Assembly: GCA_963725275.1 (NCBI GenBank)
Contig: CAVRXS010000007.1
Span: 62,001-126,000, forward strand
Direction: 5' to 3'
From: Bog-756 sp963725275
GTDB lineage: Bacteria; Actinomycetota; Acidimicrobiia; Acidimicrobiales; RAAP-2
DNA length: 64,000 nt
Under the pieces are notes generated by a model, which was not told where the DNA came from, did no database searches, and saw only the letters and a list, made by a program, of their open reading frames with translations. Below, one piece after another: positions 51,533 through 60,043 of the stretch. Every line of letters begins with the position of its first letter. Positions within the stretch are counted from its first letter, which is position 1. A program made the translations under genes and the position numbers.

Positions 51533-51626
51533 GCCCGGAGCCTACTGTCGGGCCCGGGGTCGGCGCCCTGGCGCGGTGCCATACTTGGCGCATGCGTCAC
51601 GCTGCGGCGAGTGCGGGGACTCGCCG

Positions 51627-53135
51627 GTGAGCCCCGCGGAAGAGAGCGTCGCACTTCCGGACGACTTCCTCTTCGGTGTTGCGACCGCGGGGTTCCAAGT
51701 GGAGGGCGGATACAACGGGCCGGGCGAGCCGGCCAACAACTGGGCGCGCTGGGAAGGAGGCGGCCGGATCGAGCCCTCCGGTAACGTGTGCGACTTCTGG
51801 CTCCGTCCCGAGGATGCCCTGGACCGTGCTGCCGGCATGGGGTGCAACGCGTTCCGTCTCTCGGTCGAGTGGACACGTCTCGAGCCGGAGGAAGGCCAGA
51901 TCGACGACACCGCGCTCGATGGGTACGTGCGGATCCTCGATGCCTGCCACGAACGGGGAATGGAACCGATCGTGAGCCTTCACCACTTCACCCATCCGGC
52001 ATGGCTCGGGGAAGAGTTCTGGCTGGATGCAGACTCACCCGACCGGTTTGCCGCGCACGTTGCACTGGTGGTCCCGCCACTGGCGGACCGGTGCCGGAAG
52101 TGGGTCACCATCAACGAGCCCAACATCGTGGCCCTCATGGGATGGGTGGAGGGGGCGTATCCACCCGGACGCAGCCGCGTGTTCACCGAAGCGTTCACCG
52201 TGCTGGACAATCTCCTCACCGCGCACGTCCGGGCGCACCGGGTCGTGCACCGACTGCAGCCGGACGCAATGGTCACGGTCAACACCAGTTCGTCCTCGAT
52301 CTACGAGCACGACCGGTTGCTCACCGACCTGCTCACCGTGCGGGCGGCAGGGGTGGCACGGAAGGATGTCGATGCCTGGATCGACGAGCGCCGAGCGCTC
52401 CACGACAACCTCGTGCCCCCAGGAGGACGCGGCGAGCTCCTGCTCCGCCGCCTGTTCGCCGCCGCCTCGCCGTACGGCGACGTCCGGCGTGGCTCGTCCT
52501 TCGACGGCGTGCTCCGCTCCCGCCTGCGCCAGAACGCACCCAAGCGTGTCCTGGATGCCGTCTACGACGTGACCGACCAGCAACGTCCCCTGGATGCGAC
52601 AGGGTTCGATTGGTACGACCCCGTCGCCAGTCACGCGACCCGTGTCCCCGGCCACGAGACCTCGGGCGGACGGCGCTGGGAGCCGTCGCGGGCCATCTGG
52701 GACGTCCGTGCCGACCCCGGGGGCCTGACCCGCTGGTGTCGGGACCAGCACGACCTGCTGCCCGGGATGCCGCTCTGGGTCGTCGAGAACGGGCTGTGCA
52801 ACCGGGTCCGCAACGGCCGCTCCTATCCGCGGCCCGACGGCTGGGACCGTCCGCGCTACCTCACCGAGCACATCGCCGCGGTGGTGGACGCCGTCGCCTC
52901 GGGAGCGCCGGTCACCGCGTACCTCCACTGGTCGCTGGTCGACAACTACGAGTGGGGCAGCTACGAGCCCCGGTTCGGCATCTTCGGCATCGACCGGGCC
53001 AGGGGACCGAGGGGGTTCCGCTGGCTCGACACCGACGCCATGGGTCAGGACTCGGCCGGGACCTATCGCCAGCTCATCTCCTGGGCGCGCGACGGGGCGC
53101 AGGGCACACCGCCGGGTCCCACCCGGGCGGCATGA
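51627..53135 (+). CDS. GH1 beta-glycosidase
   Basis: 502 aa family 1 retaining glycosidase. The opening FLFGVATAGFQVEGG, the acid/base Glu164 in TINEPN and the nucleophile Glu387 in VVENGL are intact, and the C-terminal HWSLVDNYEWGSYEPRFGIFGID is typical. No signal peptide, so it cleaves imported beta-glycosides. Among glycone-binding residues, WGSYEPRFG does not show the Lys/Ser phosphate-binding set of 6-phospho enzymes, favouring unphosphorylated substrates. GTG at 51627 is preferred because it follows a GGGGA element. GTG at 51576 would add 17 atypical residues. It begins the plus-strand sugar block. Confidence 0.93.
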   Translation: MSPAEESVALPDDFLFGVATAGFQVEGGYNGPGEPANNWARWEGGGRIEPSGNVCDFWLRPEDALDRAAGMGCNAFRLSVEWTRLEPEEGQIDDTALDGYVRILDACHERGMEPIVSLHHFTHPAWLGEEFWLDADSPDRFAAHVALVVPPLADRCRKWVTINEPNIVALMGWVEGAYPPGRSRVFTEAFTVLDNLLTAHVRAHRVVHRLQPDAMVTVNTSSSSIYEHDRLLTDLLTVRAAGVARKDVDAWIDERRALHDNLVPPGGRGELLLRRLFAAASPYGDVRRGSSFDGVLRSRLRQNAPKRVLDAVYDVTDQQRPLDATGFDWYDPVASHATRVPGHETSGGRRWEPSRAIWDVRADPGGLTRWCRDQHDLLPGMPLWVVENGLCNRVRNGRSYPRPDGWDRPRYLTEHIAAVVDAVASGAPVTAYLHWSLVDNYEWGSYEPRFGIFGIDRARGPRGFRWLDTDAMGQDSAGTYRQLISWARDGAQGTPPGPTRAA

Positions 53136-53190
53136 GGCGCCCTCCGGAGTCCACGGTGTGCCGGCGGCGATGCTGCGGGGAGCGGCTGGA

Positions 53191-53196
53191 TAGAGT
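53191..53196 (+). promoter_or_regulatory. Candidate -10 before a mini-ORF and the GH4 gene
   Basis: TAGAGT ends seven bases before an ATG at 53204 that opens a 12-codon frame (MADGDDRVRRGS, stop 53240-53242). The GH4 ATG follows at 53248. This could be a leaderless internal promoter with a leader peptide. No -35 was found. Confidence 0.3.
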
Positions 53197-53247
53197 GAGC
53201 GCCATGGCAGACGGTGACGATCGGGTACGGCGGGGAAGCTGAACGAC

Positions 53248-54597
53248 ATGCAGATCACCATCGTCGGAGGCGGCAGCTACCAGTGGACGCCGGAGCTCCT
53301 GGCCGACCTGCTGGGTACCGAGTCCCTTCACGGCGCACACGTCGTGCTCGAGGACATCGATCCTGCGCCGCTCGAGAAGATGGAGGCGCTCGGGCGCCGG
53401 CTCGCGGAGGAGACGGGAGCGGGAGTCACCTTCGCCACCACAACCGACCAGCGTCGGGCCCTCGCCGGTGCCGACTTCGTGATCGTGACGATCTCGACCG
53501 GCGGGTTCGACTCGATGGAAGTCGACCTCGACGTGCCCGCACGCTACGGCGTCCGACAGTCGGTGGGGGACACGGTCGGCCCTGGCGGGATCAACCGCTC
53601 GTTGCGAAACGTGCCGGTGCTGGTCGGCGTGGCGAAGGACATGGTCGAGGTCTGTCCGGATGCCTGGTTGCTCAACATCACCAATCCGATGACCTGTCTG
53701 ACCCGGGCCATCTGCCGTGAGACCCCGCTCAAGACGGTCGGCCTCTGCCACGAGGTCGGGAACTGGACGATGGATCTTGCCATCGCGCTCGGCCGTCCGG
53801 CCGAGGCGGTGCAGGCCACGGTTGCCGGGGTCAACCACCTGCCGGTGGTCACCGAGCTCCTCGTGGACGGAGCGGACGGCTTCGCCGTCCTCTCCGAGAT
53901 GGTGTCCGAAGCCGGCGGTCTGGAGGCGTTGGTTCCCCATCCGGGCCAGTCCGACGCCGAGCCGTTCTCCCATCTCGACTTCGTCCGTCGCCATGTGCTC
54001 TCCCTCACCTTCCTCGAGATGTGGGGCGTGCTGCCCGCCGCGGGCGACCGGCACATTGCCGAGTTCGTCCCCTGGGCGCTCACCGAGCCGTCGCGATGGG
54101 GCGGCGACTACAACATCGAGCTGACCTCCATCGCGAGACGGCGGAAGCACCAGGACGAATATGTCGCCGACGTCGACTCCTGGCTGGCCGGCACCAAGCC
54201 GCTCCAGACCTGGCAGTCGGGCGAGCTCCCGGCACCGGTCATCGAGGCATTGGTGACAGGCTCGGCCCGCACCGTCCCGGCCAACATCCCGAACACCGGG
54301 CAGGTGCCCGATGCACCGGCCGGCGCCGTGGTGGAGTCGATGTGCGTGGTCGACGGTGACGGTATCCGTGGCCGTGACAGCGCCGTCCTACCCGCCCCGT
54401 TCGCCGAGCTGGTCCGGCGGCACGCGGCGATCACGGAGCTGACCCTGAACGCCGCGCTGGATGGGGACCGCTCGCTTGCCACCTCCGCCTTCCTGCTCGA
54501 TCCCCTCGCCGGCAGGGGCGATCTCCACCAGACCGAGGCGATGGTCGGCGACCTCCTCGCGGGCACCGCACCCTGGTTGCCGCAGTTCGGCTCCTGA
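53248..54597 (+). CDS. GH4 NAD- and metal-dependent glycosidase
   Basis: 449 aa family 4 glycosidase, a group that cleaves glycosides by an NAD-assisted oxidation/elimination route with a divalent metal. The Rossmann start is ITIVGGGSYQWTPELLADLL. The metal ligands are Cys167-His168 in GLCHEVGN, with Asn146 in NITNPMTC and a His in VAGVNHLP. Members hydrolyse alpha- and beta-linked, often 6-phosphorylated sugars and glucuronides. The gene context (GH1 before; dehydrogenase, aldolase and kinase after) fits an intracellular glycoside pathway. Exact specificity is open. Confidence 0.94.
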   Translation: MQITIVGGGSYQWTPELLADLLGTESLHGAHVVLEDIDPAPLEKMEALGRRLAEETGAGVTFATTTDQRRALAGADFVIVTISTGGFDSMEVDLDVPARYGVRQSVGDTVGPGGINRSLRNVPVLVGVAKDMVEVCPDAWLLNITNPMTCLTRAICRETPLKTVGLCHEVGNWTMDLAIALGRPAEAVQATVAGVNHLPVVTELLVDGADGFAVLSEMVSEAGGLEALVPHPGQSDAEPFSHLDFVRRHVLSLTFLEMWGVLPAAGDRHIAEFVPWALTEPSRWGGDYNIELTSIARRRKHQDEYVADVDSWLAGTKPLQTWQSGELPAPVIEALVTGSARTVPANIPNTGQVPDAPAGAVVESMCVVDGDGIRGRDSAVLPAPFAELVRRHAAITELTLNAALDGDRSLATSAFLLDPLAGRGDLHQTEAMVGDLLAGTAPWLPQFGS

Positions 54598-54691
54598 TCC
54601 CGCCGCGGGACAGCGGTCCGCACCACGTCGACGATGCACGCATCCCGCTAGGCACTGCACCACGCACCGGGCACGGTTGAGGAGGACACCC

Positions 54692-55588
54692 ATGCAACTC
54701 GGATTTATCGGGCTCGGGGCCATGGGCCTACCCATGACCCGCCATCTGCTCGAAGCGGGGCACCAGGTGACCGTGGCGTCGCGGAGCCCCGGCCCGGTCC
54801 AGCGCGCCGTCTCGCTCGGTTCCGTCGACGGTGGTTCCCCGCTCGGCGTTGCAGAAGCCGGCGAGATCGTCTTCCTCTGCGTGCCGAGTTCCCCGCAGGT
54901 CATCGAGGTGGTAGCGGGGATGCTCCCGTCCCTGGGTCCGGGCAAGGTGGTCGTCGACTGTTCGACCATCGACCCGGATGTGACCCGGGAGCAGTACGCG
55001 ATCGTGACCGAGACCGGCGCCGGGTTCCTCGATGCCCCCCTCTCCGGGGGGACGGCTGGGGCCGAGGCGGGAACGCTGACCCTGATGGTGGGCGGCGAAG
55101 AGGCAACGCTCGAGCGCGTGCGACCGGTGCTCGACGCCTTCGCTGCACGCATCGTCCACGTCGGCGGCCCGGGGATGGGTCAGGTGGTCAAGCTCTGCAA
55201 CAACCTGCTCTATGCCGCGCAGATGCTGGCCACCGCCGAGGCGACCGCGATGGCCCTCAAGTCGGGGGTGGACCTCGTCAAGCTCCACGACGTGCTGACC
55301 CACGCCACCGGCGACTGCGTGGCGGTGCGCACCCGGCTACCGGTGCCGGGCGTGTTGCCGGAGAGCCCTGCCTCCAACGGGTGGCGTCCGGGATTCATGA
55401 CCGACCTCATGGCCAAGGACCTCGACCTCGCCCTTGCCTACGGCGCCCGCGCCGGCGTGCCCCTCGCGTCGACTGCGACGGTCCGACAGTCCCTGACTGC
55501 TGCGACCGTGGCCGGGTACGGGCGGGAGGACTTCTCCTCGTTGGCCAAGATCGTCTTCGCCCTCTCCGGTCTCGACCAGGAGGGGTGA
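54692..55588 (+). CDS. 3-hydroxyisobutyrate dehydrogenase-family enzyme
   Basis: 298 aa beta-hydroxyacid dehydrogenase fold. The cofactor motif GFIGLGAMGLPM starts at residue 4, the substrate loop is DAPLSGGTAGAEAGTLTLMVGG, and the catalytic Lys167 is in VVKLCNN. The family acts on 3-hydroxy acids and semialdehydes, including tartronate semialdehyde, L-threonate and sulfolactaldehyde. The neighbouring aldolase and kinase suggest that it handles a three- or four-carbon cleavage product. GGAGGA precedes the ATG at 54692. Confidence 0.93.
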   Translation: MQLGFIGLGAMGLPMTRHLLEAGHQVTVASRSPGPVQRAVSLGSVDGGSPLGVAEAGEIVFLCVPSSPQVIEVVAGMLPSLGPGKVVVDCSTIDPDVTREQYAIVTETGAGFLDAPLSGGTAGAEAGTLTLMVGGEEATLERVRPVLDAFAARIVHVGGPGMGQVVKLCNNLLYAAQMLATAEATAMALKSGVDLVKLHDVLTHATGDCVAVRTRLPVPGVLPESPASNGWRPGFMTDLMAKDLDLALAYGARAGVPLASTATVRQSLTAATVAGYGREDFSSLAKIVFALSGLDQEG

Positions 55589-55590
55589 GC

Positions 55591-56352
55591 GTGGCCGACC
55601 GGCTCTCGCACACCCCTGCCCTGATCCTGGCTGCCGACCACCGAGCGAGGGGCGTCGCGACGATCGAGGGGTACGCCGACTACCTGGCCGCCCTGCAGGC
55701 AGCCCTGCCCCACTGCGACGGCATCCTGGCGACGGTGCAGCCCCTCTCCGACCTTGCGGCCTCCGGCACCCTGCGGCCCGATCAGCGGACGTACCTCTCG
55801 ATCAACCGGACCGGGTTGGCCGGATCGGCCTTCGAGCTTGACGACAGGCTGGTTGCCAGCGTGGCCCGCGCCGCCCGCGATGGCTGGACCGGTGTCAAGC
55901 TCATGACCCGGATCAGCATGGACGACCCGAACGGGGCACCGGCACTCGAGCTCCTCGGACAGGTGTTGGAGGAAGCGGTCACGGCCGGTCTCGACGCGCT
56001 CATCGAGCCGGTGTTCTGGCGCGATGGCCGGATGTCGCACCGCATCGACGACGTGGTGATGGCCGCGGTCGTCGCACACGATCTCGGCGCACCACTGCTC
56101 AAGGTGCCCGTCCCCGAGGCGAGCCCCGGAGCCGAGCGGGCCGATGCGGTCCACCGGGTGGTGTCGGCGGTGGGCATCCCGGTGCTGTTCCTGGGCGGAC
56201 CACGGCGCGAGGGTGGCGAGGATGTGGTGACCATCGCCCGGGACGTGCGGGACGGGGGTGGTGCCGGCCTGGCGGTGGGTCGTGCCGTGCTCGAGGACCC
56301 AGACCCGGCCGGCATGGCCGAACAGCTGGCCGCGGTCGTCCACGGGAGGTGA
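55591..56352 (+). CDS. Class I aldolase-like TIM-barrel protein (LacD/DeoC type)
   Basis: 253 aa beta/alpha barrel. It opens with ALILAADHRARGV, typical of class I ketose-phosphate aldolases. The Schiff-base lysine candidate is Lys171 in LLKVPVPEA, aligned by eye with the LKVEVPV site of LacD tagatose-bisphosphate aldolase, and FLGGPRREGGEDV forms the phosphate-binding end. It should cleave a phosphorylated sugar made by the kinase encoded next. The related Cgl0159 type of inositol clusters is an alternative. The GTG start at 55591 follows AGGAGGGG; the stop overlaps the kinase start. Confidence 0.8.
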   Translation: MADRLSHTPALILAADHRARGVATIEGYADYLAALQAALPHCDGILATVQPLSDLAASGTLRPDQRTYLSINRTGLAGSAFELDDRLVASVARAARDGWTGVKLMTRISMDDPNGAPALELLGQVLEEAVTAGLDALIEPVFWRDGRMSHRIDDVVMAAVVAHDLGAPLLKVPVPEASPGAERADAVHRVVSAVGIPVLFLGGPRREGGEDVVTIARDVRDGGGAGLAVGRAVLEDPDPAGMAEQLAAVVHGR

Positions 56353-57746
56353 TCCTCACCCTCGACCTCGGGACGACGGTGACCAAGGCCGTGCTCTGGG
56401 AGCGGGACGGGATGGTCGACCGGGCCGAGGTCGTGCTCGAGATCCGGAGCCCCGAGCCCGGATGGGCCGAGCAGGACTCGCGCCTGTGGTGGACGTCGGT
56501 CGTCGAGGCGTGCACTCGCCTGCGGGCCGGAGATCCCGCACGGTTCGCGTCGGTCGAAGTTGTGGGGTGCACCGGCGCCCGTGAGACCTTCGGTCTGTTC
56601 GACCGCACCGGCGATCCACTCGGTCCCGCGATCCTCTGGTCGGACAGCCGGGCCGGGTACGAGCCGGCGGGGGGCGCGGTGTCGGTCGGGGCGAAGCTCG
56701 ACTGGGTGGCCGTCCATCGACGCGCTGACTTGGCGGCCAGCGCGTGGATCCTCGCGCCGCGCGACCTGGTGGTCTGGGTGCTCACCGGGCAGGTCGCCAC
56801 CGATCCCACGCTGGCGTCGCGTACCGGCCTCTACGAACGCGACGAGCGGGTCGCGGCGGCGGTGGGCGCAGCGGTTGCCGATCGCCTGCCCCCGGTCGTC
56901 CCCTCGGGAGAGGTGACCGGCACGCTCGTGGGCGCGGCCGCGGACGCACTCGGGTTGCGCACCGGCGTGCCGGTGGTCATCGGAGCGGGCGACCGGCCGT
57001 GTGAAGTGCTCGGCACCGGGGCGGCACCGTCACGACCCATGGTGAGCTGGGGGACGACTGCCAACGCGTCGGTGCCCGTGGTGGAACCGCCATCGGACGG
57101 GCCGGCGGGCATGATCACCACGCGGGCGGCGGACCGGGGTTGGATCCTCGAGGGGGGAATCTCCGGAGCAGGGTCCTTGCTCGCCTGGCTGGGCCGGCTC
57201 TGCGGGCGCTCGCCGGCCACGCTCGCCGCGCTCGCCGCACGCTGCCCCCCGGGTGCCCGCGGGGTGACCGCGCTTCCGTGGTTGGGTGGCGCCCGCGCGC
57301 CATGGTGGCGGCCCGAGGCCGGCGCCGCGTTCCTCGGGCTGGCCGACGCCCACGGACCGGCCGATCTGGCCCGGGCGCTCTTCGAGGCGGTGGCCCGGGA
57401 CGTCCAGCGGTGCGTCGAGGCGATGCCAGGGGCTCGGCCGCCGGGATCGCACCTGAGCGAGCTGCAGTTGGCCGGCGGAGGGGCGGACTCGCCGGTCTGG
57501 GTCGAGGTGCTCACCGGATGCACCGGCCTCCCGGCCCGTCGCCGACGGTCGGGCCAGGCCGCATCGGCCGGTGCGGCGCTGCTGGCAGCGGCCGCGGTCG
57601 GGCAGGAGTGGGACCTCGACGTGCTCGATCCGGTCGTGGCCCGCGCCGAGCCCGATCCGGACACGGTGCGGCGGTACGAGGAGCTGCGGCCGGAGACGGA
57701 TCGGATCGCATCCACCGTCATCACGCTGGACTTGCCGGGTGGCTAG
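56349..57746 (+). CDS. FGGY-family carbohydrate kinase
   Basis: 465 aa sugar or polyol kinase. ILTLDLGTTVTKAVLWERDG is the N-terminal phosphate loop. GCTGARETFGLFDRTG, PAILWSDSRAG and the second-domain LQLAGGGADSPVWVEVLTG follow the family plan. GTGA overlap with the aldolase indicates coupled translation and a shared pathway. The substrate is probably a ketose or polyol released by the glycosidases. It is a different subgroup from the FGGY kinase at 40800. Confidence 0.92.
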   Translation: MILTLDLGTTVTKAVLWERDGMVDRAEVVLEIRSPEPGWAEQDSRLWWTSVVEACTRLRAGDPARFASVEVVGCTGARETFGLFDRTGDPLGPAILWSDSRAGYEPAGGAVSVGAKLDWVAVHRRADLAASAWILAPRDLVVWVLTGQVATDPTLASRTGLYERDERVAAAVGAAVADRLPPVVPSGEVTGTLVGAAADALGLRTGVPVVIGAGDRPCEVLGTGAAPSRPMVSWGTTANASVPVVEPPSDGPAGMITTRAADRGWILEGGISGAGSLLAWLGRLCGRSPATLAALAARCPPGARGVTALPWLGGARAPWWRPEAGAAFLGLADAHGPADLARALFEAVARDVQRCVEAMPGARPPGSHLSELQLAGGGADSPVWVEVLTGCTGLPARRRRSGQAASAGAALLAAAAVGQEWDLDVLDPVVARAEPDPDTVRRYEELRPETDRIASTVITLDLPGG

Positions 57747-57818
57747 CCCGGCCAGATCGTCGAATCACGCCAACGGAGGCTCCGAGCGTCACACCCCCGG
57801 CGACGGGGCGTCTGAGGA

Positions 57819-57824
57819 TAGGGT
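57819..57824 (+). promoter_or_regulatory. Candidate -10 before the MFS-ABC fusion gene
   Basis: TAGGGT lies nine bases before the ATG at 57834. No ribosome-binding site is seen, so a leaderless transporter transcript starting here is possible. No -35 was found. Confidence 0.3.
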
Positions 57825-57833
57825 TCCCTGCTA

Positions 57834-60038
57834 ATGGCCGACCGGGTGGTGTTCGACTTCGCCGTTCCCGACGAGCTCCTGCAGGCAGTCGTGGCAAAGT
57901 CCGGCACCGAGGAGAGCGTCGCCGACCTGGCCGTCATGCCCGGGACCGGAGAGGGGAAGCCCCCGCCGCTGATCCCAATACTTCGGCAGTACGGCTTCGC
58001 CCCGCTGGCCCTGCTCACCGCCGCAGCCATCGTCCCAGGCACGTTCGGCAGCGGGATCTCGATCATCGGCAACAACCTCGAGCACTCGTTCCACATCCAC
58101 GACGCAGCGCTCGGCGCGCTCGTCTTCGTTGCTGCGGTCGCCCAGCTGCTGTGGGCGGTACCCCTCGCCCTCTGGGCCGATCGCGGCAGCCGCAAGGTGG
58201 TGGCGGGAGTTGCCCTGCTGGTGTTCTCGTGCGTTGCACCGCTGATGGCCCTCGCCCCCAACGTCTGGTGGTTCACCTTCCTCTATCTGATTGCGTCTAT
58301 CGGCTTCAACGTGAGCCAGACCGTTCACAACTCGTATCTCTCCGACGCCTATCCGACCGAAAGCCGCGGTCGGGTCTTCAGCTGGCACAACCTGTCCGAC
58401 CCCCTGTCCAACACCATCGGCATCCTGGTGTTCGGACTCGTGGTCACCATCGGGCACAACTGGCGATGGGGGATGTTGATCGCCCTCGCCGGAATCCCGA
58501 TTGCGCTCTCGCTGTTCACCCTCCGGGAACCGGAGAAAGGTCAGAACGAGTCGAGCAGCATCCTCAAGGCCTCGGGTATGGACGTCCACACCCAGCAGGA
58601 GGAGGCGCCCCGAGTGCTGCTCGGGTCGGCGGTCACCCGCCTCCTGCGCATCCGTTCGATCTACTTCGAGCTGGTGGCCGTCGCCATCCTCGGATTCGCC
58701 GGGACCGGTGGCCCCCTGTTCGGCAGCCTCTACTTCGCCCGCCGCTGGGGCCTGGACACGGCCCAGCGGAGCGAAGTCTTTTCGATCATCAATCTCGCGG
58801 CCTTCTTGGGTCTGCCGTTCGCGTACGTCATCGGCGACCGGATGTTCCGCCGCGCCCCCGAACGTCCGCTGGTCATCGCCGCCGGCTGCATCTCCGCGTA
58901 CGGTGTGCTGCTCGTCACCTCGCTGTACATGCCGCACCTCTGGATGGTGGTCGCCCTTCAGCTGTTGGCACAAGCAGCCGTCTCGCCGCTCGCAATCTGC
59001 ATCTTCCTCACCCTGGCCGCCACCGCGCCTGCGGAGATGCGCACCATCTGCTTCGCCATGTTCGGGGTCTACGCGCTCGTCTTCGGCGGGTTCGCAGGTG
59101 GCGTGCTCCTCGGCGCGGTCAGCGACGCCGTCGGGTACCTGCACGGTCCGACCGTCGCACTCACCCTGATCGGGCCGGTCTGCGTCCTCGGGGGGGTGAT
59201 GCTGTTGATTGGCTCCCGGTACGTGAGGCGGGACATCACCATGGTGATCGAGGACGTCCTCGAACGGCACGAAGAGGGTCAGCGTCGCCAGGCCGGCCGC
59301 GAGCTCCCGGCGTTGCAGGTCCACAACCTCGACGTCTACTACGGGGCGAACCAGGTGCTCTTCGGCGTCGACTTCGAGGTCGCCCAAGGGGAGATCGTGG
59401 CGCTGCTCGGTACCAACGGCGCCGGCAAGTCCACGCTCCTGCGCACCGTCGCCGGGCTCGAGCACCCCCATCGTGGGGTGATCCGGATCCAGGGGACCAC
59501 GTGCACCTATCTCGAGCCCGAGCAGATCATCGATCGCGGGGTCGGACTCCTGCTCGGGGGAAAGATGACCTTCCCCGGGCTCACCGTTCGTGACAACCTC
59601 CAGATCGGGGCGTACTCCCTCCGGCACGAGGGCGCGCGGGCCCGGGCCTCGATCGACGAGGCACTCGAGATGTTTCCCGCCCTCGTCCCGCACCTCCACC
59701 AGTCGGCCGGGACCCTCTCGGGTGGCGAGCAGCAGATGCTCGCGCTCGCCCGGGTGATGATGACCAAACCCAGTCTGCTCCTCATCGACGAGCTGGCCCT
59801 GGGCCTTGCGCCGATGGTGGTGGACCACCTGATGGCCCTGGTGCGCGAGGTCAACGCGCAAGGGACCAGCGTCGTCCTGGTGGAGCAGAGCGTCAACCGG
59901 GCGATGACCCTGGCCCAGCGCGCCGTCTTCCTCGAGCGGGGCGAGGTCCGCTTCGACGGGCCAATCGACGATCTGCTCGCACGCCCCGACCTCCTTCGCC
60001 CGGTCTTCCTCGGGTCGGTCGTGGACGGCCTCGGGTAG
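57834..60038 (+). CDS. MFS transporter fused to a LivF-type ABC ATPase
   Basis: 734 aa chimera. Residues about 50-470 form a major-facilitator domain with about twelve hydrophobic helices and MFS loop motifs (ALWADRGSRKVVAG after helix 2, and SDAYPTESRGRVFSW). A charged linker (about 470-495) leads into a complete ATPase: Walker A GTNGAGKS (526-533), LivF-style GVGLLLGGKMTFPGLTVRDNL, signature LSGGEQQMLALAR (about 628) and Walker B LLLIDELALGLAP. The reading frame is continuous and the linker is natural, so this is not an assembly join. A fused LivH-LivM and a LivG follow directly, so this ATPase probably occupies the LivF slot. What the MFS half moves is unknown. Confidence 0.93.
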   Translation: MADRVVFDFAVPDELLQAVVAKSGTEESVADLAVMPGTGEGKPPPLIPILRQYGFAPLALLTAAAIVPGTFGSGISIIGNNLEHSFHIHDAALGALVFVAAVAQLLWAVPLALWADRGSRKVVAGVALLVFSCVAPLMALAPNVWWFTFLYLIASIGFNVSQTVHNSYLSDAYPTESRGRVFSWHNLSDPLSNTIGILVFGLVVTIGHNWRWGMLIALAGIPIALSLFTLREPEKGQNESSSILKASGMDVHTQQEEAPRVLLGSAVTRLLRIRSIYFELVAVAILGFAGTGGPLFGSLYFARRWGLDTAQRSEVFSIINLAAFLGLPFAYVIGDRMFRRAPERPLVIAAGCISAYGVLLVTSLYMPHLWMVVALQLLAQAAVSPLAICIFLTLAATAPAEMRTICFAMFGVYALVFGGFAGGVLLGAVSDAVGYLHGPTVALTLIGPVCVLGGVMLLIGSRYVRRDITMVIEDVLERHEEGQRRQAGRELPALQVHNLDVYYGANQVLFGVDFEVAQGEIVALLGTNGAGKSTLLRTVAGLEHPHRGVIRIQGTTCTYLEPEQIIDRGVGLLLGGKMTFPGLTVRDNLQIGAYSLRHEGARARASIDEALEMFPALVPHLHQSAGTLSGGEQQMLALARVMMTKPSLLLIDELALGLAPMVVDHLMALVREVNAQGTSVVLVEQSVNRAMTLAQRAVFLERGEVRFDGPIDDLLARPDLLRPVFLGSVVDGLG

Positions 60039-60043
60039 CTCGG

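Noticed and set aside
57831..59861. 676-codon antisense frame over the MFS-ABC fusion
   Set aside because: Same composition artefact; no recognisable motif.
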